Positions 1 through 8,089 of a stretch of 64,000 nucleotides of DNA are shown here, piece after piece. Below the pieces are notes generated by a model that was not told the origin of the DNA, did no database searches, and saw nothing but the letters and a program-made list of their open reading frames with translations. This DNA is from Bacteroidia bacterium. GTDB taxonomy: Bacteria; Bacteroidota; Bacteroidia; J057; JADKCL01. Position numbers and translations under genes: made by a program. The first letter of the stretch is position 1. Each line of letters opens with the position of its first letter. The stretch spans positions 62,001-126,000 of the forward strand of contig JACJYV010000004.1 in the NCBI GenBank assembly GCA_020635905.1. The letters run 5' to 3'.

Positions 1-201
1 TTTCCGTTGGTGGTGTTCCTTTTGATTCAGGATATAGGTGATAACCTTGGAAATGCTTGACTGGCTGTATGAAAATGCCCCAAAACCTTCTTGCCATGAG
101 AAATTGAATTGGCAGAGCCTTTCCTCCTTTACGAATCTGGAGGAGGCTTTCTTTATTTCCCTGACCAAATCAGATAAGTTGCAATTGGGTTTTATGCCCA
201 A
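1..201 (-). pseudogene. IS200/IS605-type (REP-associated-like) Y1 transposase fragment
   Basis: Reading the minus strand gives a typical C-terminal half of a Y1 (HUH) transposase: LSDLVREIKKASSRFVKE, then FSWQEGFGAFSYS, then VITYILNQKEHH. The YILNQ segment fits the YxxxQ signature that carries the catalytic tyrosine of this family. An in-frame stop lies at 202-204, just before the readable part, so the N-terminal half with the HUH metal-binding motif is absent. The other end runs off the window. It is therefore a truncated copy, probably unable to move by itself. Related transposases act on short palindromic repeats, which matters because palindromic arrays lie 5 kb away. Family assignment is by motif memory. 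Confidence 0.65.
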
Positions 202-227
202 TTAAAAATCCCAAAAACCTGTCCACC

Positions 228-530
228 CTAATTCAAACTAATCGCAGGCAACGCATTGGCCGCCATTTCGTGAAAAAATAAATCGTAAATCTCGTAATCC
301 ATAAACTCGATGATGGGCCAGCGGTTGAGAATGTCCTCCACTTCCTTTTCGGATTCGGCCACAAAAACAGACCATAATTTGCTGCGGTCCAGAGCCAGGG
401 TGTAACTGCTGATTTTGCCCTGATTCACCAGCTTATTGATCATGGCCCTTTGTTTAGGAATAAGGGAAATGAACTTTGGGGAAAGAACATTAGGAAGAGA
501 TACTTCCACCATGAATTGTTTTAATTCCAT
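228..530 (-). CDS. YCII/muconolactone-isomerase-like small protein
   Basis: A 100-residue protein with the composition and length of the small ferredoxin-like alpha/beta proteins of the YCII and muconolactone isomerase type. Visible signatures are the N-terminal strand QFMVEVSLP, the segment IPKQRAMINKLVNQGKI, the strand SYTLALDRSKLWSVFVAES and EKEVEDILNRWPIIEFMDYEI. It has no signal peptide and should be cytoplasmic. It is transcribed divergently from the acyl-CoA dehydrogenase gene, with 80 bp between the two starts. The substrate, if it is an enzyme, cannot be told from sequence; many relatives are uncharacterised. Confidence 0.7.
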   Translation of the reverse strand: MELKQFMVEVSLPNVLSPKFISLIPKQRAMINKLVNQGKISSYTLALDRSKLWSVFVAESEKEVEDILNRWPIIEFMDYEIYDLFFHEMAANALPAISLN

Positions 531-610
531 GCAGTTGGATCTGTTTAATCAAGGCCTGAAACCTAAAGGAAAAACGGAATCTTTTCGGGATTGTTTCATA
601 ACTTTCAATT

Positions 611-2350
611 ATGATGACCGAAAATTCCACCTCCCAGTCTCAGACCATATCCCAAGATACGCGAAAAACAGGTCAAAACCGGGTTTTGTCAGCAAATTTT
701 AAAGAAAGCGCCAACTTTTTTTTCAGCGACCGCATGCTGCGGGCCTGGCTGCGAAAATATATATCTCCCGAAGGGTACGCCTGCATGGAGGAGAAATGGA
801 TTCTGACCGGGGCCGCCGCCGCCGGTCCCATGAATGAACTTTCGTCCCTGGCCGACAAGAAAACACCCGAGCTGATCAAGCGCAACACCTGGGGCGAAGA
901 GATCAATGAGATTCGCTTTCACCCTTCCTACGACCGCCTGCTCGACCATGCAGTGCAGTCTGGCATGTTTCGGGTCAAATGGGAGCCCACCCTGCGGGAA
1001 AATTTCAGGCGGGAATCGCACAGCCTCGGCTTCGCCTCGGGATTGCTGTTTGCCATGACCGAACTCAGCCAGTTTTGCCCCCTGTGCATGACCGACGGAG
1101 TGGCCCGCCTCATCGACCTCTTTTGCGAGGAGGAAGATCGCCAGCGACTTTTGCCCCACATCTACACGGACCGGGCAGAGGAATTATTCACGGGCGCCAT
1201 GTTTCTCACCGAGAAGGCTGGTGGCTCGGATGTGGGGGCCAATCTGGTCAAAGCCACCCAGGTCGAGGGGGCAAATTACGTGCTGAACGGGGAAAAGTGG
1301 TTTTGTTCCAATGCCAATGCAGAACTGATCTTCGCCCTGGCCCGCACCGACGAAAATATCCGCGGCACCCGCGGCCTCTCCATCTTTCTGGTGGAGAAAA
1401 ACCTTCCCGACGGCCGCAAAAACCACATGAATTTCATTCGCCTCAAAGACAAACTGGGGGTGCGCTCCATGGCCAGCGCTGAAATAATCATGGAAAATAC
1501 CGCCGCCAAAAGGGTGGGGGAGGAATTCCAGGGATTTCCCATCATGGCCCAGATGATCAACCTCTCCCGCCTTTACAACTCGGTGGCTGCCCTGGCCGGC
1601 GGACGAAGAGCCCTGATCGAAGCCTGGCAATTCCTGAATGCCCGCCACAGTTTTGGGCGGATTGCGGTTGAGCATGCTCTGGTGAGGGATAAACTCCTGG
1701 AACTGGGCGCCCTCCATACCGCCAATTTTTACCTCGTCTGGCGTGCTATCCGGGCCCTCGACGCCGCCGACAACGGCGACGAATCCGAAAGCCAGTTGTT
1801 GCGCCTGCTGACCCCCATGGTCAAAAAATGGTCGGCTGAAACGGCCTGCTACCTGGCCCGCGAGTGCATGGAACTGATGGGTGGCATGGGTTATATCGAA
1901 GATACCCCGCTTCCCCGCATCATGCGCGACGTGATGGTGCTTCCCATTTGGGAAGGCGCCGGCAATATCATGAGCCTGGACATGCTGCGTGCTCTGGGCA
2001 AATCAGAGGGATTGAAGGCCATGGCCACTGAAATTCAGGGAATTTTGCCTCAGGCAGGGGAATATAAGGAGGTCATGCAGGCCGAATGGCTGGCTTTGCA
2101 GGGCAAATTCAGGCAAATGGCCGGTCAGAGCCAGGATGAACTCGAGCTGGAAGGAAAATACGCCTTTGCCCGCCTTACCACTTTGTATCAAATGGCCCTG
2201 CTGGTGGCAGAACGTGATCCCGAGACCCAGGGTTGGGTCGATCCCAGCCTGAAATTCTTCGCCCACCGCATCAAAAAAGACGGAAATCCCTTATCTTTAA
2301 TGAGCGTCGAACAAATTGGGGCGCTGATTGCCTGGGATATTCAATCATGA
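611..2350 (+). CDS. AidB-like acyl-CoA dehydrogenase
   Basis: A 579-residue flavoprotein of the acyl-CoA dehydrogenase superfamily. The FAD-binding middle-domain motif LTEKAGGSDVGA is at about residues 199-210, followed by NGEKWFCSNA and LGVRSMASAE. The C-terminal helical domain contains ELMGGMGYIEDTPLPRIMRD and then WEGAGNIMSLDMLRAL near residue 447. The last motif closely resembles E. coli AidB, which belongs to a branch with a longer C-terminus than mitochondrial acyl-CoA dehydrogenases, in line with this length. The expected role is FAD-dependent acyl-CoA oxidation or, as in AidB, an alkylation-linked function; the substrate is unknown. The start is the first of two ATGs at 611. The stop overlaps the next start (ATGA), which suggests translational coupling. 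Confidence 0.9.
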   Translation: MMTENSTSQSQTISQDTRKTGQNRVLSANFKESANFFFSDRMLRAWLRKYISPEGYACMEEKWILTGAAAAGPMNELSSLADKKTPELIKRNTWGEEINEIRFHPSYDRLLDHAVQSGMFRVKWEPTLRENFRRESHSLGFASGLLFAMTELSQFCPLCMTDGVARLIDLFCEEEDRQRLLPHIYTDRAEELFTGAMFLTEKAGGSDVGANLVKATQVEGANYVLNGEKWFCSNANAELIFALARTDENIRGTRGLSIFLVEKNLPDGRKNHMNFIRLKDKLGVRSMASAEIIMENTAAKRVGEEFQGFPIMAQMINLSRLYNSVAALAGGRRALIEAWQFLNARHSFGRIAVEHALVRDKLLELGALHTANFYLVWRAIRALDAADNGDESESQLLRLLTPMVKKWSAETACYLARECMELMGGMGYIEDTPLPRIMRDVMVLPIWEGAGNIMSLDMLRALGKSEGLKAMATEIQGILPQAGEYKEVMQAEWLALQGKFRQMAGQSQDELELEGKYAFARLTTLYQMALLVAERDPETQGWVDPSLKFFAHRIKKDGNPLSLMSVEQIGALIAWDIQS

Positions 2351-2901
2351 TGAAAAAATTACTGCTGCTTACCTTTCTTTTGCTCATTTTCTTCCCTTTT
2401 ACCCACCTCCAGGCCCAGACGCCCGACGGAGCGAAGGAGAAAATTGAGTGGATGACCTTTGAGGAAGCCATGGTCCGCAATCAGGACGGGAAGAAAAAAA
2501 TCTTCATCGACATTTATACGGACTGGTGCGGTTGGTGCAAGAAAATGGATCAATCCACCTTTACTGACCCAGGCATCATTGCTGAAATGAATCGCAACTA
2601 TCTGGCGGTCAAGCTCAATGCCCAGCAGAAAGGCGACATCACCGTAGGTGAAACCGTGTACAAATACGAACAGCGCGGCAGTGCAGGTTACCACCAACTG
2701 GCCGTGACCCTGCTCGACAGCAAACTGAAATTTCCCACCTGTGTCATTCTGGATGAACGTTTCAACATGCTTCAGCCTTTGCCCGGCTATTACAATGCAC
2801 CCGATCTGAAGCCCATTTTGTCCTATCTGGGCGATAATATGCACCAGAAAATGGAATTTGAACCCTACAAAGCTCAATTGAACCGTCCTACCTCCAACTG
2901 A
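2347..2901 (+). CDS. Secreted thioredoxin-fold protein (CGWC)
   Basis: A 184-residue protein with a clear signal peptide (KKLLLLTFLLLIFF, ending near LQAQ) followed by a thioredoxin-like domain. The redox motif is CGWC within YTDWCGWCKKMD, as in DUF255/thioredoxin_7 proteins, where the double cysteine reduces or oxidises disulfides on exported proteins. A conserved FPTCVILDE segment stands where the cis-Pro of the fold is expected. I chose the ATG at 2347 because it places the hydrophobic leader at the N-terminus and overlaps the upstream stop. A longer upstream extension in the same frame would bury the leader. It probably acts in the periplasm. It sits 8 bp before the next secreted protein, so it may serve that protein or the envelope in general. 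Confidence 0.85.
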   Translation: MMKKLLLLTFLLLIFFPFTHLQAQTPDGAKEKIEWMTFEEAMVRNQDGKKKIFIDIYTDWCGWCKKMDQSTFTDPGIIAEMNRNYLAVKLNAQQKGDITVGETVYKYEQRGSAGYHQLAVTLLDSKLKFPTCVILDERFNMLQPLPGYYNAPDLKPILSYLGDNMHQKMEFEPYKAQLNRPTSN

Positions 2902-2909
2902 AATAAATC

Positions 2910-4763
2910 ATGCGTACCCACCTTTTTACCGCAATCCTGCTTTTGCTCGGGATGACTGTGCTTGCCCAGGCTCCCCAGGCCATCAATTATCAGGGCATTG
3001 CCCGCGACAATAACGGCAATGTCTTGCCCAATACGGCCATTTCGATCCGCTTTTCCATCCTCGACGGATCCACTTTGGGACCTTCTCTTTATACAGAGAC
3101 TCATTCCACCTCGACCAACCAATTTGGACTTTTTACCCTGGCCATCGGGGCGGGAACCGTGCAATCGGGCGCCTTTAATACCATTAACTGGGGTGCGGCA
3201 GGACGTTTTCTCAAAGTGGAAATGGATCCCTCCGGGGGATCATCCTATCTGCTCATGGGCACCAACCAATTCCTGAGTGTGCCATATTCCCTTTACAGCA
3301 GCACGGCAAAAAATGCTGATCAGGCCAATTATGCCAATACCGCCGGCTCGGCCACCCATGCAGATACTGCCAATTACGCCTGGCTGGCTGCCAATGCCAA
3401 CCACGCCAATACCGCAGATTACGCCGACAGCGCCACCCACGTACCCAATCCCCTGCCTTCGGGCACCAATGGCCAGACCCTGCGCTACGCATCGGGCTCC
3501 TGGACCGCCAACAGTATCCTTTACAACGACGGAACCAATGTCGGGGTGGGCACCAGTGCTCCCGCCGCCAAACTCCATGTGAACGGCACGGCCCGCATGA
3601 CCGGATTCACCCTGCCTACGGGTGCCGTCAATGGCTATGTGCTGAAAACAGATGCCTCAGGCAACGGAACCTGGCAGCCTGCGACTGGCGGTGGCGTGAC
3701 CCTCGACGGGGCTTACGATTTTGGTGGCGCCGGAGCGGGCCGCATCATTACTGCAGATGCCGGGGCAGTAGAAATCAACAGCGCCGTTTCCAACGGAGTT
3801 GGGCTCGACCTGAACACCACGGGCGCCAATGGCATTGGCTTGCGTTCAGACCTCACCACCACGGGTGGGGTGGCTATCCGGGCCGAATCTTATACCGCAG
3901 GCAATACCTTCAGCACCATTCAGGCCTCCACCAACAGCACCTCCAACCTGGCTTCAGCCGTGGTGGGCAACTCGACCGGGGCCGCACCCGGCGTGTCCGG
4001 GCAGGTCATGTCCACCGCAACGGCCCAGCAGGCCGTGTACGGCAGCAACCTGCGCACCAACGGTGGGCACGGGGTCCGCGGGGTGGGCTTCAATGGCCTC
4101 GTGGGAGAAACCAATTACCGCAACGGATACGCAGTTTATGCCGAAAATTATGATGTGAATGGCACTGGCAACGGCGTGGGTGTGGCCGGACGCGGCTATT
4201 ACGGGGTATTTGGTGAAGACCGTTACAGCGGGGGCGTGGCCGGGGCCTACGGGGTCTATTCCAACGGGTCTTTTGCCGCTACGGGTGGAAAATCATTCAA
4301 CATCGACCACCCCGCGGACCCCGAAAACAAGTATCTGCGCCACTTTTCTCTCGAATCCAACGAAGTGCTCAACATGTACCGTGGCACGGTGCAACTGGAT
4401 GCCCAGGGCGAAGCCCGGGTGGAATTGCCCGCCTATTTTCAGGCCATCAACCGCGAATTTTCCTACCACCTGACTCCCATTGGAGCATTTGCCCAGGTCT
4501 ATGTAAAGCAGAAAGTGCAGGGCAATGAATTTGTGATCGCAGGTGGCAACCCCGGCATGGAAGTCTCCTGGATGCTGATCGCCGAGCGCAACGATGCCTA
4601 TTTCCAGCAAAATCCCGACCAGCGCCAGGTGGAAGTAGACAAAACCGACCGCGACAAAGGGAAATATCTGATCCCCGCGCTCTACGGCAAGCCCGCAGAG
4701 AAAGGCATCTTTTACCGCGCCCCTGGGGGTGAAATTCAGCCCGTAATGAATATGGCGAAGTAG
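2910..4763 (+). CDS. Secreted surface protein of the 'QAINYQG' tail-fibre-like type
   Basis: A 617-residue exported protein. The signal peptide is residues 1-20 (RTHLFTAILLLLGMTVLAQ). The mature protein starts APQAINYQGIARDNNGN, an opening shared by many large Bacteroidota surface proteins. A low-complexity Ala/Asn/Asp stretch near residues 130-170 and Gly-rich beta repeats follow (GVGLDLNTTGANGIGL, GVRGVGFNGLVGE). The C-terminal third has the block FNIDHPADPENKYLRH ... YLIPALYG found in related proteins. No obvious T9SS sorting domain is seen. It is likely displayed at the cell surface or shed; adhesion is a guess. It is the third gene of a tightly spaced run beginning at 611. Confidence 0.8.
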   Translation: MRTHLFTAILLLLGMTVLAQAPQAINYQGIARDNNGNVLPNTAISIRFSILDGSTLGPSLYTETHSTSTNQFGLFTLAIGAGTVQSGAFNTINWGAAGRFLKVEMDPSGGSSYLLMGTNQFLSVPYSLYSSTAKNADQANYANTAGSATHADTANYAWLAANANHANTADYADSATHVPNPLPSGTNGQTLRYASGSWTANSILYNDGTNVGVGTSAPAAKLHVNGTARMTGFTLPTGAVNGYVLKTDASGNGTWQPATGGGVTLDGAYDFGGAGAGRIITADAGAVEINSAVSNGVGLDLNTTGANGIGLRSDLTTTGGVAIRAESYTAGNTFSTIQASTNSTSNLASAVVGNSTGAAPGVSGQVMSTATAQQAVYGSNLRTNGGHGVRGVGFNGLVGETNYRNGYAVYAENYDVNGTGNGVGVAGRGYYGVFGEDRYSGGVAGAYGVYSNGSFAATGGKSFNIDHPADPENKYLRHFSLESNEVLNMYRGTVQLDAQGEARVELPAYFQAINREFSYHLTPIGAFAQVYVKQKVQGNEFVIAGGNPGMEVSWMLIAERNDAYFQQNPDQRQVEVDKTDRDKGKYLIPALYGKPAEKGIFYRAPGGEIQPVMNMAK

Positions 4764-4810
4764 GTTTTGGGGGAAATGATAGATTTCCTTCCTCCTTTCC
4801 ATATTGCAGG

Positions 4811-5359
4811 ATTGCTTCTCTGGTATGAAAGGACGCCATTGTCATCGCGAGTGCAACGTGGCGATCTCCCAAAGTTGCAACCCATCCTTAGTGCATACAA
4901 AGGGAGATTGCTTCTCTTCGATCGCCATGACATGACACCCATGTCATCGCGAGTGCAACGTGGCGATCTCTCGTGGTTGCAGCCCATCCTTAGTGCACTC
5001 AAAGTGAAATTGCTTCTCTTCGATCGCAATGACAGAACGCCCACGTCATCGCGAGTGCAACGTGGCGATCCCACAAGGTTGCGGCCCATCCTTAGCGTAT
5101 ACAAAGTGAGATTGCTTCTCTTCGATCGCAATGACAGGACGCCCCTGTCATCGCGAGCGCAACGTGGCGATCTCACAAGGTTGCACCCCATCTTTAGTGC
5201 ATACAAAGTGAGATTGCTTCTCTTCGATCGCAATGACATGACACCCATGTCATCGCGAGTGAAACGTGGCGATCTCTCGTGGTGGCAGCCCATCCTTAGT
5301 GCACTCAAAGTGAGATTGCTTCTCTTTGATCGCAATGACAGGACGCCATTGTCATCGCC
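4811..5359. repeat. 102-bp palindromic tandem repeat array A (five full units)
   Basis: Units begin with GTCATCGCGAGTGCAACGTG at 4841, 4943, 5045, 5147 and 5249, and a broken sixth starts at 5351. Each is exactly 102 bp, with no indel between units. Half a unit precedes the first. Within each unit the left arm GTCATCGCGA...GCGATCTC pairs imperfectly with the right arm GAGATTGCTTCTCTTCGATCGCAATGAC, so each can fold as a long hairpin. These resemble the REP-like 'GTCATTGCGAG...' elements common in Bacteroidota. Because 102 is a multiple of three, both strands show long accidental open frames here; I do not regard them as genes. Confidence 0.9.
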
Positions 5360-5434
5360 AACTTTCCATTACATCCCCTTAAGCGAAGGGCCAATTTTAT
5401 GAATCCATTATCAAAAGAACCTTATCTTTAAATT

Positions 5435-5722
5435 ATGAAATCCTACTTTGTTTACATTATTACCAATCGCCCCGGCGGGGTAATTTATACTGGAATAACA
5501 AATGACCTTCACCGAAGGATTGCGGAGCACAGAGAAGGAAAAATCAGTTCATTTTCCTCGAGGTATAATTTAAACAGATTGGTTTATTTCGAAGAACACG
5601 CAAATGTGAATGATGCAATTCTGAGGGAAAAACAAATCAAAGCTGGCTCAAGGGCGAAGAAAATTCAGTTAATTGAAGGGCTAAACCCAGAATGGGAGGA
5701 ATTGATGAGGAATCAGTATTGA
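5435..5722 (+). CDS. GIY-YIG nuclease-family protein
   Basis: A 95-residue single-domain GIY-YIG protein. The GIY part is YFVYIITNRP and the YIG part is VIYTGITNDLHRRIAEHR, carrying the expected arginine; a downstream YFEEH and ILREKQIKAGSRAKK complete the domain. Such short stand-alone members (UPF0213/YhbQ-like) are common in Bacteroidota; the family cleaves DNA, but the role of these small members is not settled. The gene lies exactly between two arrays of 102-bp palindromic repeats. A TATCTTTA sequence at 5423-5430 resembles a Bacteroidota -7 element, but it is only 4 bp from the start codon, so I do not call it a promoter. Confidence 0.88.
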   Translation: MKSYFVYIITNRPGGVIYTGITNDLHRRIAEHREGKISSFSSRYNLNRLVYFEEHANVNDAILREKQIKAGSRAKKIQLIEGLNPEWEELMRNQY

Positions 5723-5782
5723 TTTATGATTATCTAATTCCGCAAATTTTTCAGGTTGGGATAGTGATAATTTTAGGATTTG

Positions 5783-6022
5783 ATTCCTTCTATTCGATCG
5801 CAATGACATGACGTCAATGTCATCGCGAGTGCAACGTGGCGATCCTACAAGGTTGCAGCCCATTATAAGTGTATACAAAGTGAGATTGCTTCTCTTCGAT
5901 CGCAATGACAGAACGCCATTGTCATCGCGAGTGCAACGTGGCGATCTCACATGGCAACAACCCACCAATAGTACCTACTATGTGAGATTGCTTCTCTTCG
6001 ATCGCAATGACATGACGCCCTT
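5783..6022. repeat. 102-bp palindromic tandem repeat array B (two full units)
   Basis: Same element family as the array on the other side of the GIY-YIG gene. Full units start at 5819 and 5921 (again 102 bp apart), preceded by the right half of another unit ending in TTCGATCGCAATGACATGACG. Sequence after 6022 departs from the repeat. Confidence 0.88.
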
Positions 6023-6129
6023 TTCGCCCCTGTTCAGGAGGCACAAGTTCTCGTCTCGGAGATTCCGTCCAGGACGTTCCAGCAAATCATTCCCCCAAAA
6101 CACTAACCCCTCCCACAAATGCATTAGGG

Positions 6130-6202
6130 GCTGACTGCTGATAGCTGACTGCTGACTGCTGACTGCTGATAGCTGACTGCTGATCGCTGACCGCTGAAAG
6201 CT
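6130..6202. repeat. 7-bp tandem repeat (GCTGACT/GCTGATA)
   Basis: About ten degenerate heptamers in register, with units GCTGACT, GCTGATA, GCTGATC, GCTGACC and GCTGAAA. It ends 60 bp before the TPR gene. Other 7-bp arrays with different sequence but the same GCT-initial register occur at 11605, 25992, 41231 and 42887. Confidence 0.85.
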
Positions 6203-6265
6203 CCCCTCCCCCTTGCCTCACAACACACATTTTGTTAAATTGAATCCTTTACCTGAATACCCACC

Positions 6266-7345
6266 ATGAAACAAAAATTAATCCTGCTGATTTTCCTGCT
6301 GTGCGGGACCTTCGCATTTGCCCAAACCAAAGAAGAAAAAGCCTACGAAATGGGCTTTAATGCGGTAAAAATGATGGATGAAGGCAAGTTCGCAGAAAGC
6401 ATCCAACTGCTGAAAGAAGCCCACAAACTCGATCCGTCCACCGTTTTGTATCCTTATGAGATTGGGTACGCCTTGTATGCCCAGAAAAAGTACAAAGAAT
6501 GCGCCAAGCAACTGGAAGGCTTGCTGAAATACAAAGATGTGCACGGACGGGTTTACCAGTTGTTGGGCAATTGCTACGACAACCTGGGCAAGAGCGAAAA
6601 GGCGATTGAAACCTATAATAAGGGCCTGGAACTCTTTCCCAATGAGGGGATTTTGTACCTGGAGAGCGGGATCATGCAAATGGGCAAAAAGGAGTTCAAC
6701 AAAGCCCTGAATTATTTCGAAGCGGGCATCCAGGCTGATCCCAAATTTCCTTCCAATTACTACTGGGCTGCGAAGCTCTTTTGCAGTTCCTCTGAGGAGG
6801 TGTGGGGCATGATTTATGGCGAATTATTCATGAATATGGAACGCAACACCAAACGAACGGCCGAAATCAGCAAAATACTCTATGATACCTATGTGAGCGA
6901 AATAAAGATTGAGAATGACACCTCCATGACCGTGAGTTTCAGCCAGCAAAATACCATTACCGTGGATGATCTGAGCGATCCTGAAAACCTCAAATTGCCC
7001 TTTCCCCTCATGGCCTATGAACCTACTCTGCTGATGGCCGTCGCCTTGGTGGGAAAGGTGGATATCAATTCCCTGAATGTGATTCGCACCCTGTTTGTAG
7101 AGAATTATTTCCAAATGGGGCATGGCAAAAAGTATCCCAACCAGCTGTTTGACTGGCAAAAGGAGATAAAAGAAGCGGGCCACATGGAGGCCTATAATTA
7201 CTGGATTCTGATGATGGGCGACGAGGACGGATTTGATGTCTGGCGGGAAGCCAATGAGGAAAAATGGGATGCGTTTTTCAAATGGTTTGGGGAGCACAAG
7301 ATGCCCGTGGATGATAACCACAAATTTCACCGCACCCAGTACTGA
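6266..7345 (+). CDS. Exported tetratricopeptide-repeat protein
   Basis: A 359-residue protein with a signal peptide (KQKLILLIFLLCGTFAFAQ) followed by several TPR helical hairpins. Clear TPR-like units are EKAYEMGFNAVKMMDEGKFAES, the one around YPYEIGYALYAQKKYKECAK, YQLLGNCYDNLGKSEKAIETY and YLESGIMQMGKKEFNKALNYF, together spanning residues 25-170. The C-terminal half is helical, with aromatic-rich stretches, and I do not recognise it. TPR domains bind proteins, so an envelope scaffold or assembly role is plausible but unproven. The gene stands alone: repeats lie upstream and 45 bp separate it from the next gene. Confidence 0.85.
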   Translation: MKQKLILLIFLLCGTFAFAQTKEEKAYEMGFNAVKMMDEGKFAESIQLLKEAHKLDPSTVLYPYEIGYALYAQKKYKECAKQLEGLLKYKDVHGRVYQLLGNCYDNLGKSEKAIETYNKGLELFPNEGILYLESGIMQMGKKEFNKALNYFEAGIQADPKFPSNYYWAAKLFCSSSEEVWGMIYGELFMNMERNTKRTAEISKILYDTYVSEIKIENDTSMTVSFSQQNTITVDDLSDPENLKLPFPLMAYEPTLLMAVALVGKVDINSLNVIRTLFVENYFQMGHGKKYPNQLFDWQKEIKEAGHMEAYNYWILMMGDEDGFDVWREANEEKWDAFFKWFGEHKMPVDDNHKFHRTQY

Positions 7346-7390
7346 AATTTCCTTATTTTAACTGCAAATTGAGATTAAACAGACTACCTC

Positions 7391-8086
7391 ATGTTCACCA
7401 AAACCGCCCAGTTTTACGATCAGTTGTATTCCTTCAAGGATTATGAAAAGGAGGCAGCAGATATTGCGGAGGCCATTCAGGCCCAACGACCTCAGTGCAA
7501 AACCATCCTGGATGTAGGTTGCGGCACCGCTGAGCACCACAAATGGCTCCTGAAAGACTATCAACTGGATGGCCTCGACATCAGTGCTGATTTTGTGGAA
7601 ATCGCCCGACTCAAAAACCCGAACGGGGAATTTTTTGTGGGGGATATGGCTAATTTTGATTTGCAGAAGCAGTACGATGTGGTCCTTTGCCTCTTCAGTT
7701 CGATCGGGTATGTGCAAACCTATGACAATCTTGTATCGACCCTGGAGTCTTTTGCCCGCCACCTCAATCCCGGTGGGTTGATCATTGTGGAACCCTGGTT
7801 TACGCCAGAGGTCTGGAGGGATGGGGCCGTGCACATGCTCAATTACGACAGCAAAGACCTGAAAATCTGCCGCATGAATGTGAGCAAGTCGGAGGGAAAC
7901 CTCTCTGTCATGGATTTCAAATACCTGGTAGGAACCTCTGAAGGGGTGATTCAAATGGAGGAAATTCACAAACTGGCCATGTTTACCGTGGAGGAAAACT
8001 TCCAGGCTTTCCGCGCAGCAGGTCTTTCCGTGGTTCACGATCCCAAAGGAATAACCGGGCGGGGACTGTATTTTGCCGAAAAGTAA
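7391..8086 (+). CDS. Class I SAM-dependent methyltransferase
   Basis: A 231-residue protein with the Rossmann-like methyltransferase core. Motif I, which binds S-adenosylmethionine, is ILDVGCGTAEHH at residues 39-50. An acidic loop (LDGLDISADFVEIAR) follows, then GDMANFDLQKQYDVVLCLFS and LNPGGLIIVEPWFTPEVW. The general pattern is closest to small-molecule N-methyltransferases, such as the DesVI/TylM1 sugar N,N-dimethyltransferases, but the substrate cannot be assigned. It is cytoplasmic. The next gene starts 4 bp after the stop, so the two are probably co-transcribed, although that product is secreted and shares no obvious pathway. Confidence 0.88.
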   Translation: MFTKTAQFYDQLYSFKDYEKEAADIAEAIQAQRPQCKTILDVGCGTAEHHKWLLKDYQLDGLDISADFVEIARLKNPNGEFFVGDMANFDLQKQYDVVLCLFSSIGYVQTYDNLVSTLESFARHLNPGGLIIVEPWFTPEVWRDGAVHMLNYDSKDLKICRMNVSKSEGNLSVMDFKYLVGTSEGVIQMEEIHKLAMFTVEENFQAFRAAGLSVVHDPKGITGRGLYFAEK

Positions 8087-8089
8087 CCC

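Noticed and set aside
2233..2346. Upstream start for the thioredoxin-fold protein
   Set aside because: It would add 38 residues inside the acyl-CoA dehydrogenase gene and bury the signal peptide.
4736..5402. Long open frames on both strands through the 102-bp repeats
   Set aside because: The repeat length is a multiple of three and has no stops in those frames; the translation is just a 34-residue echo of palindromic DNA with no start context.
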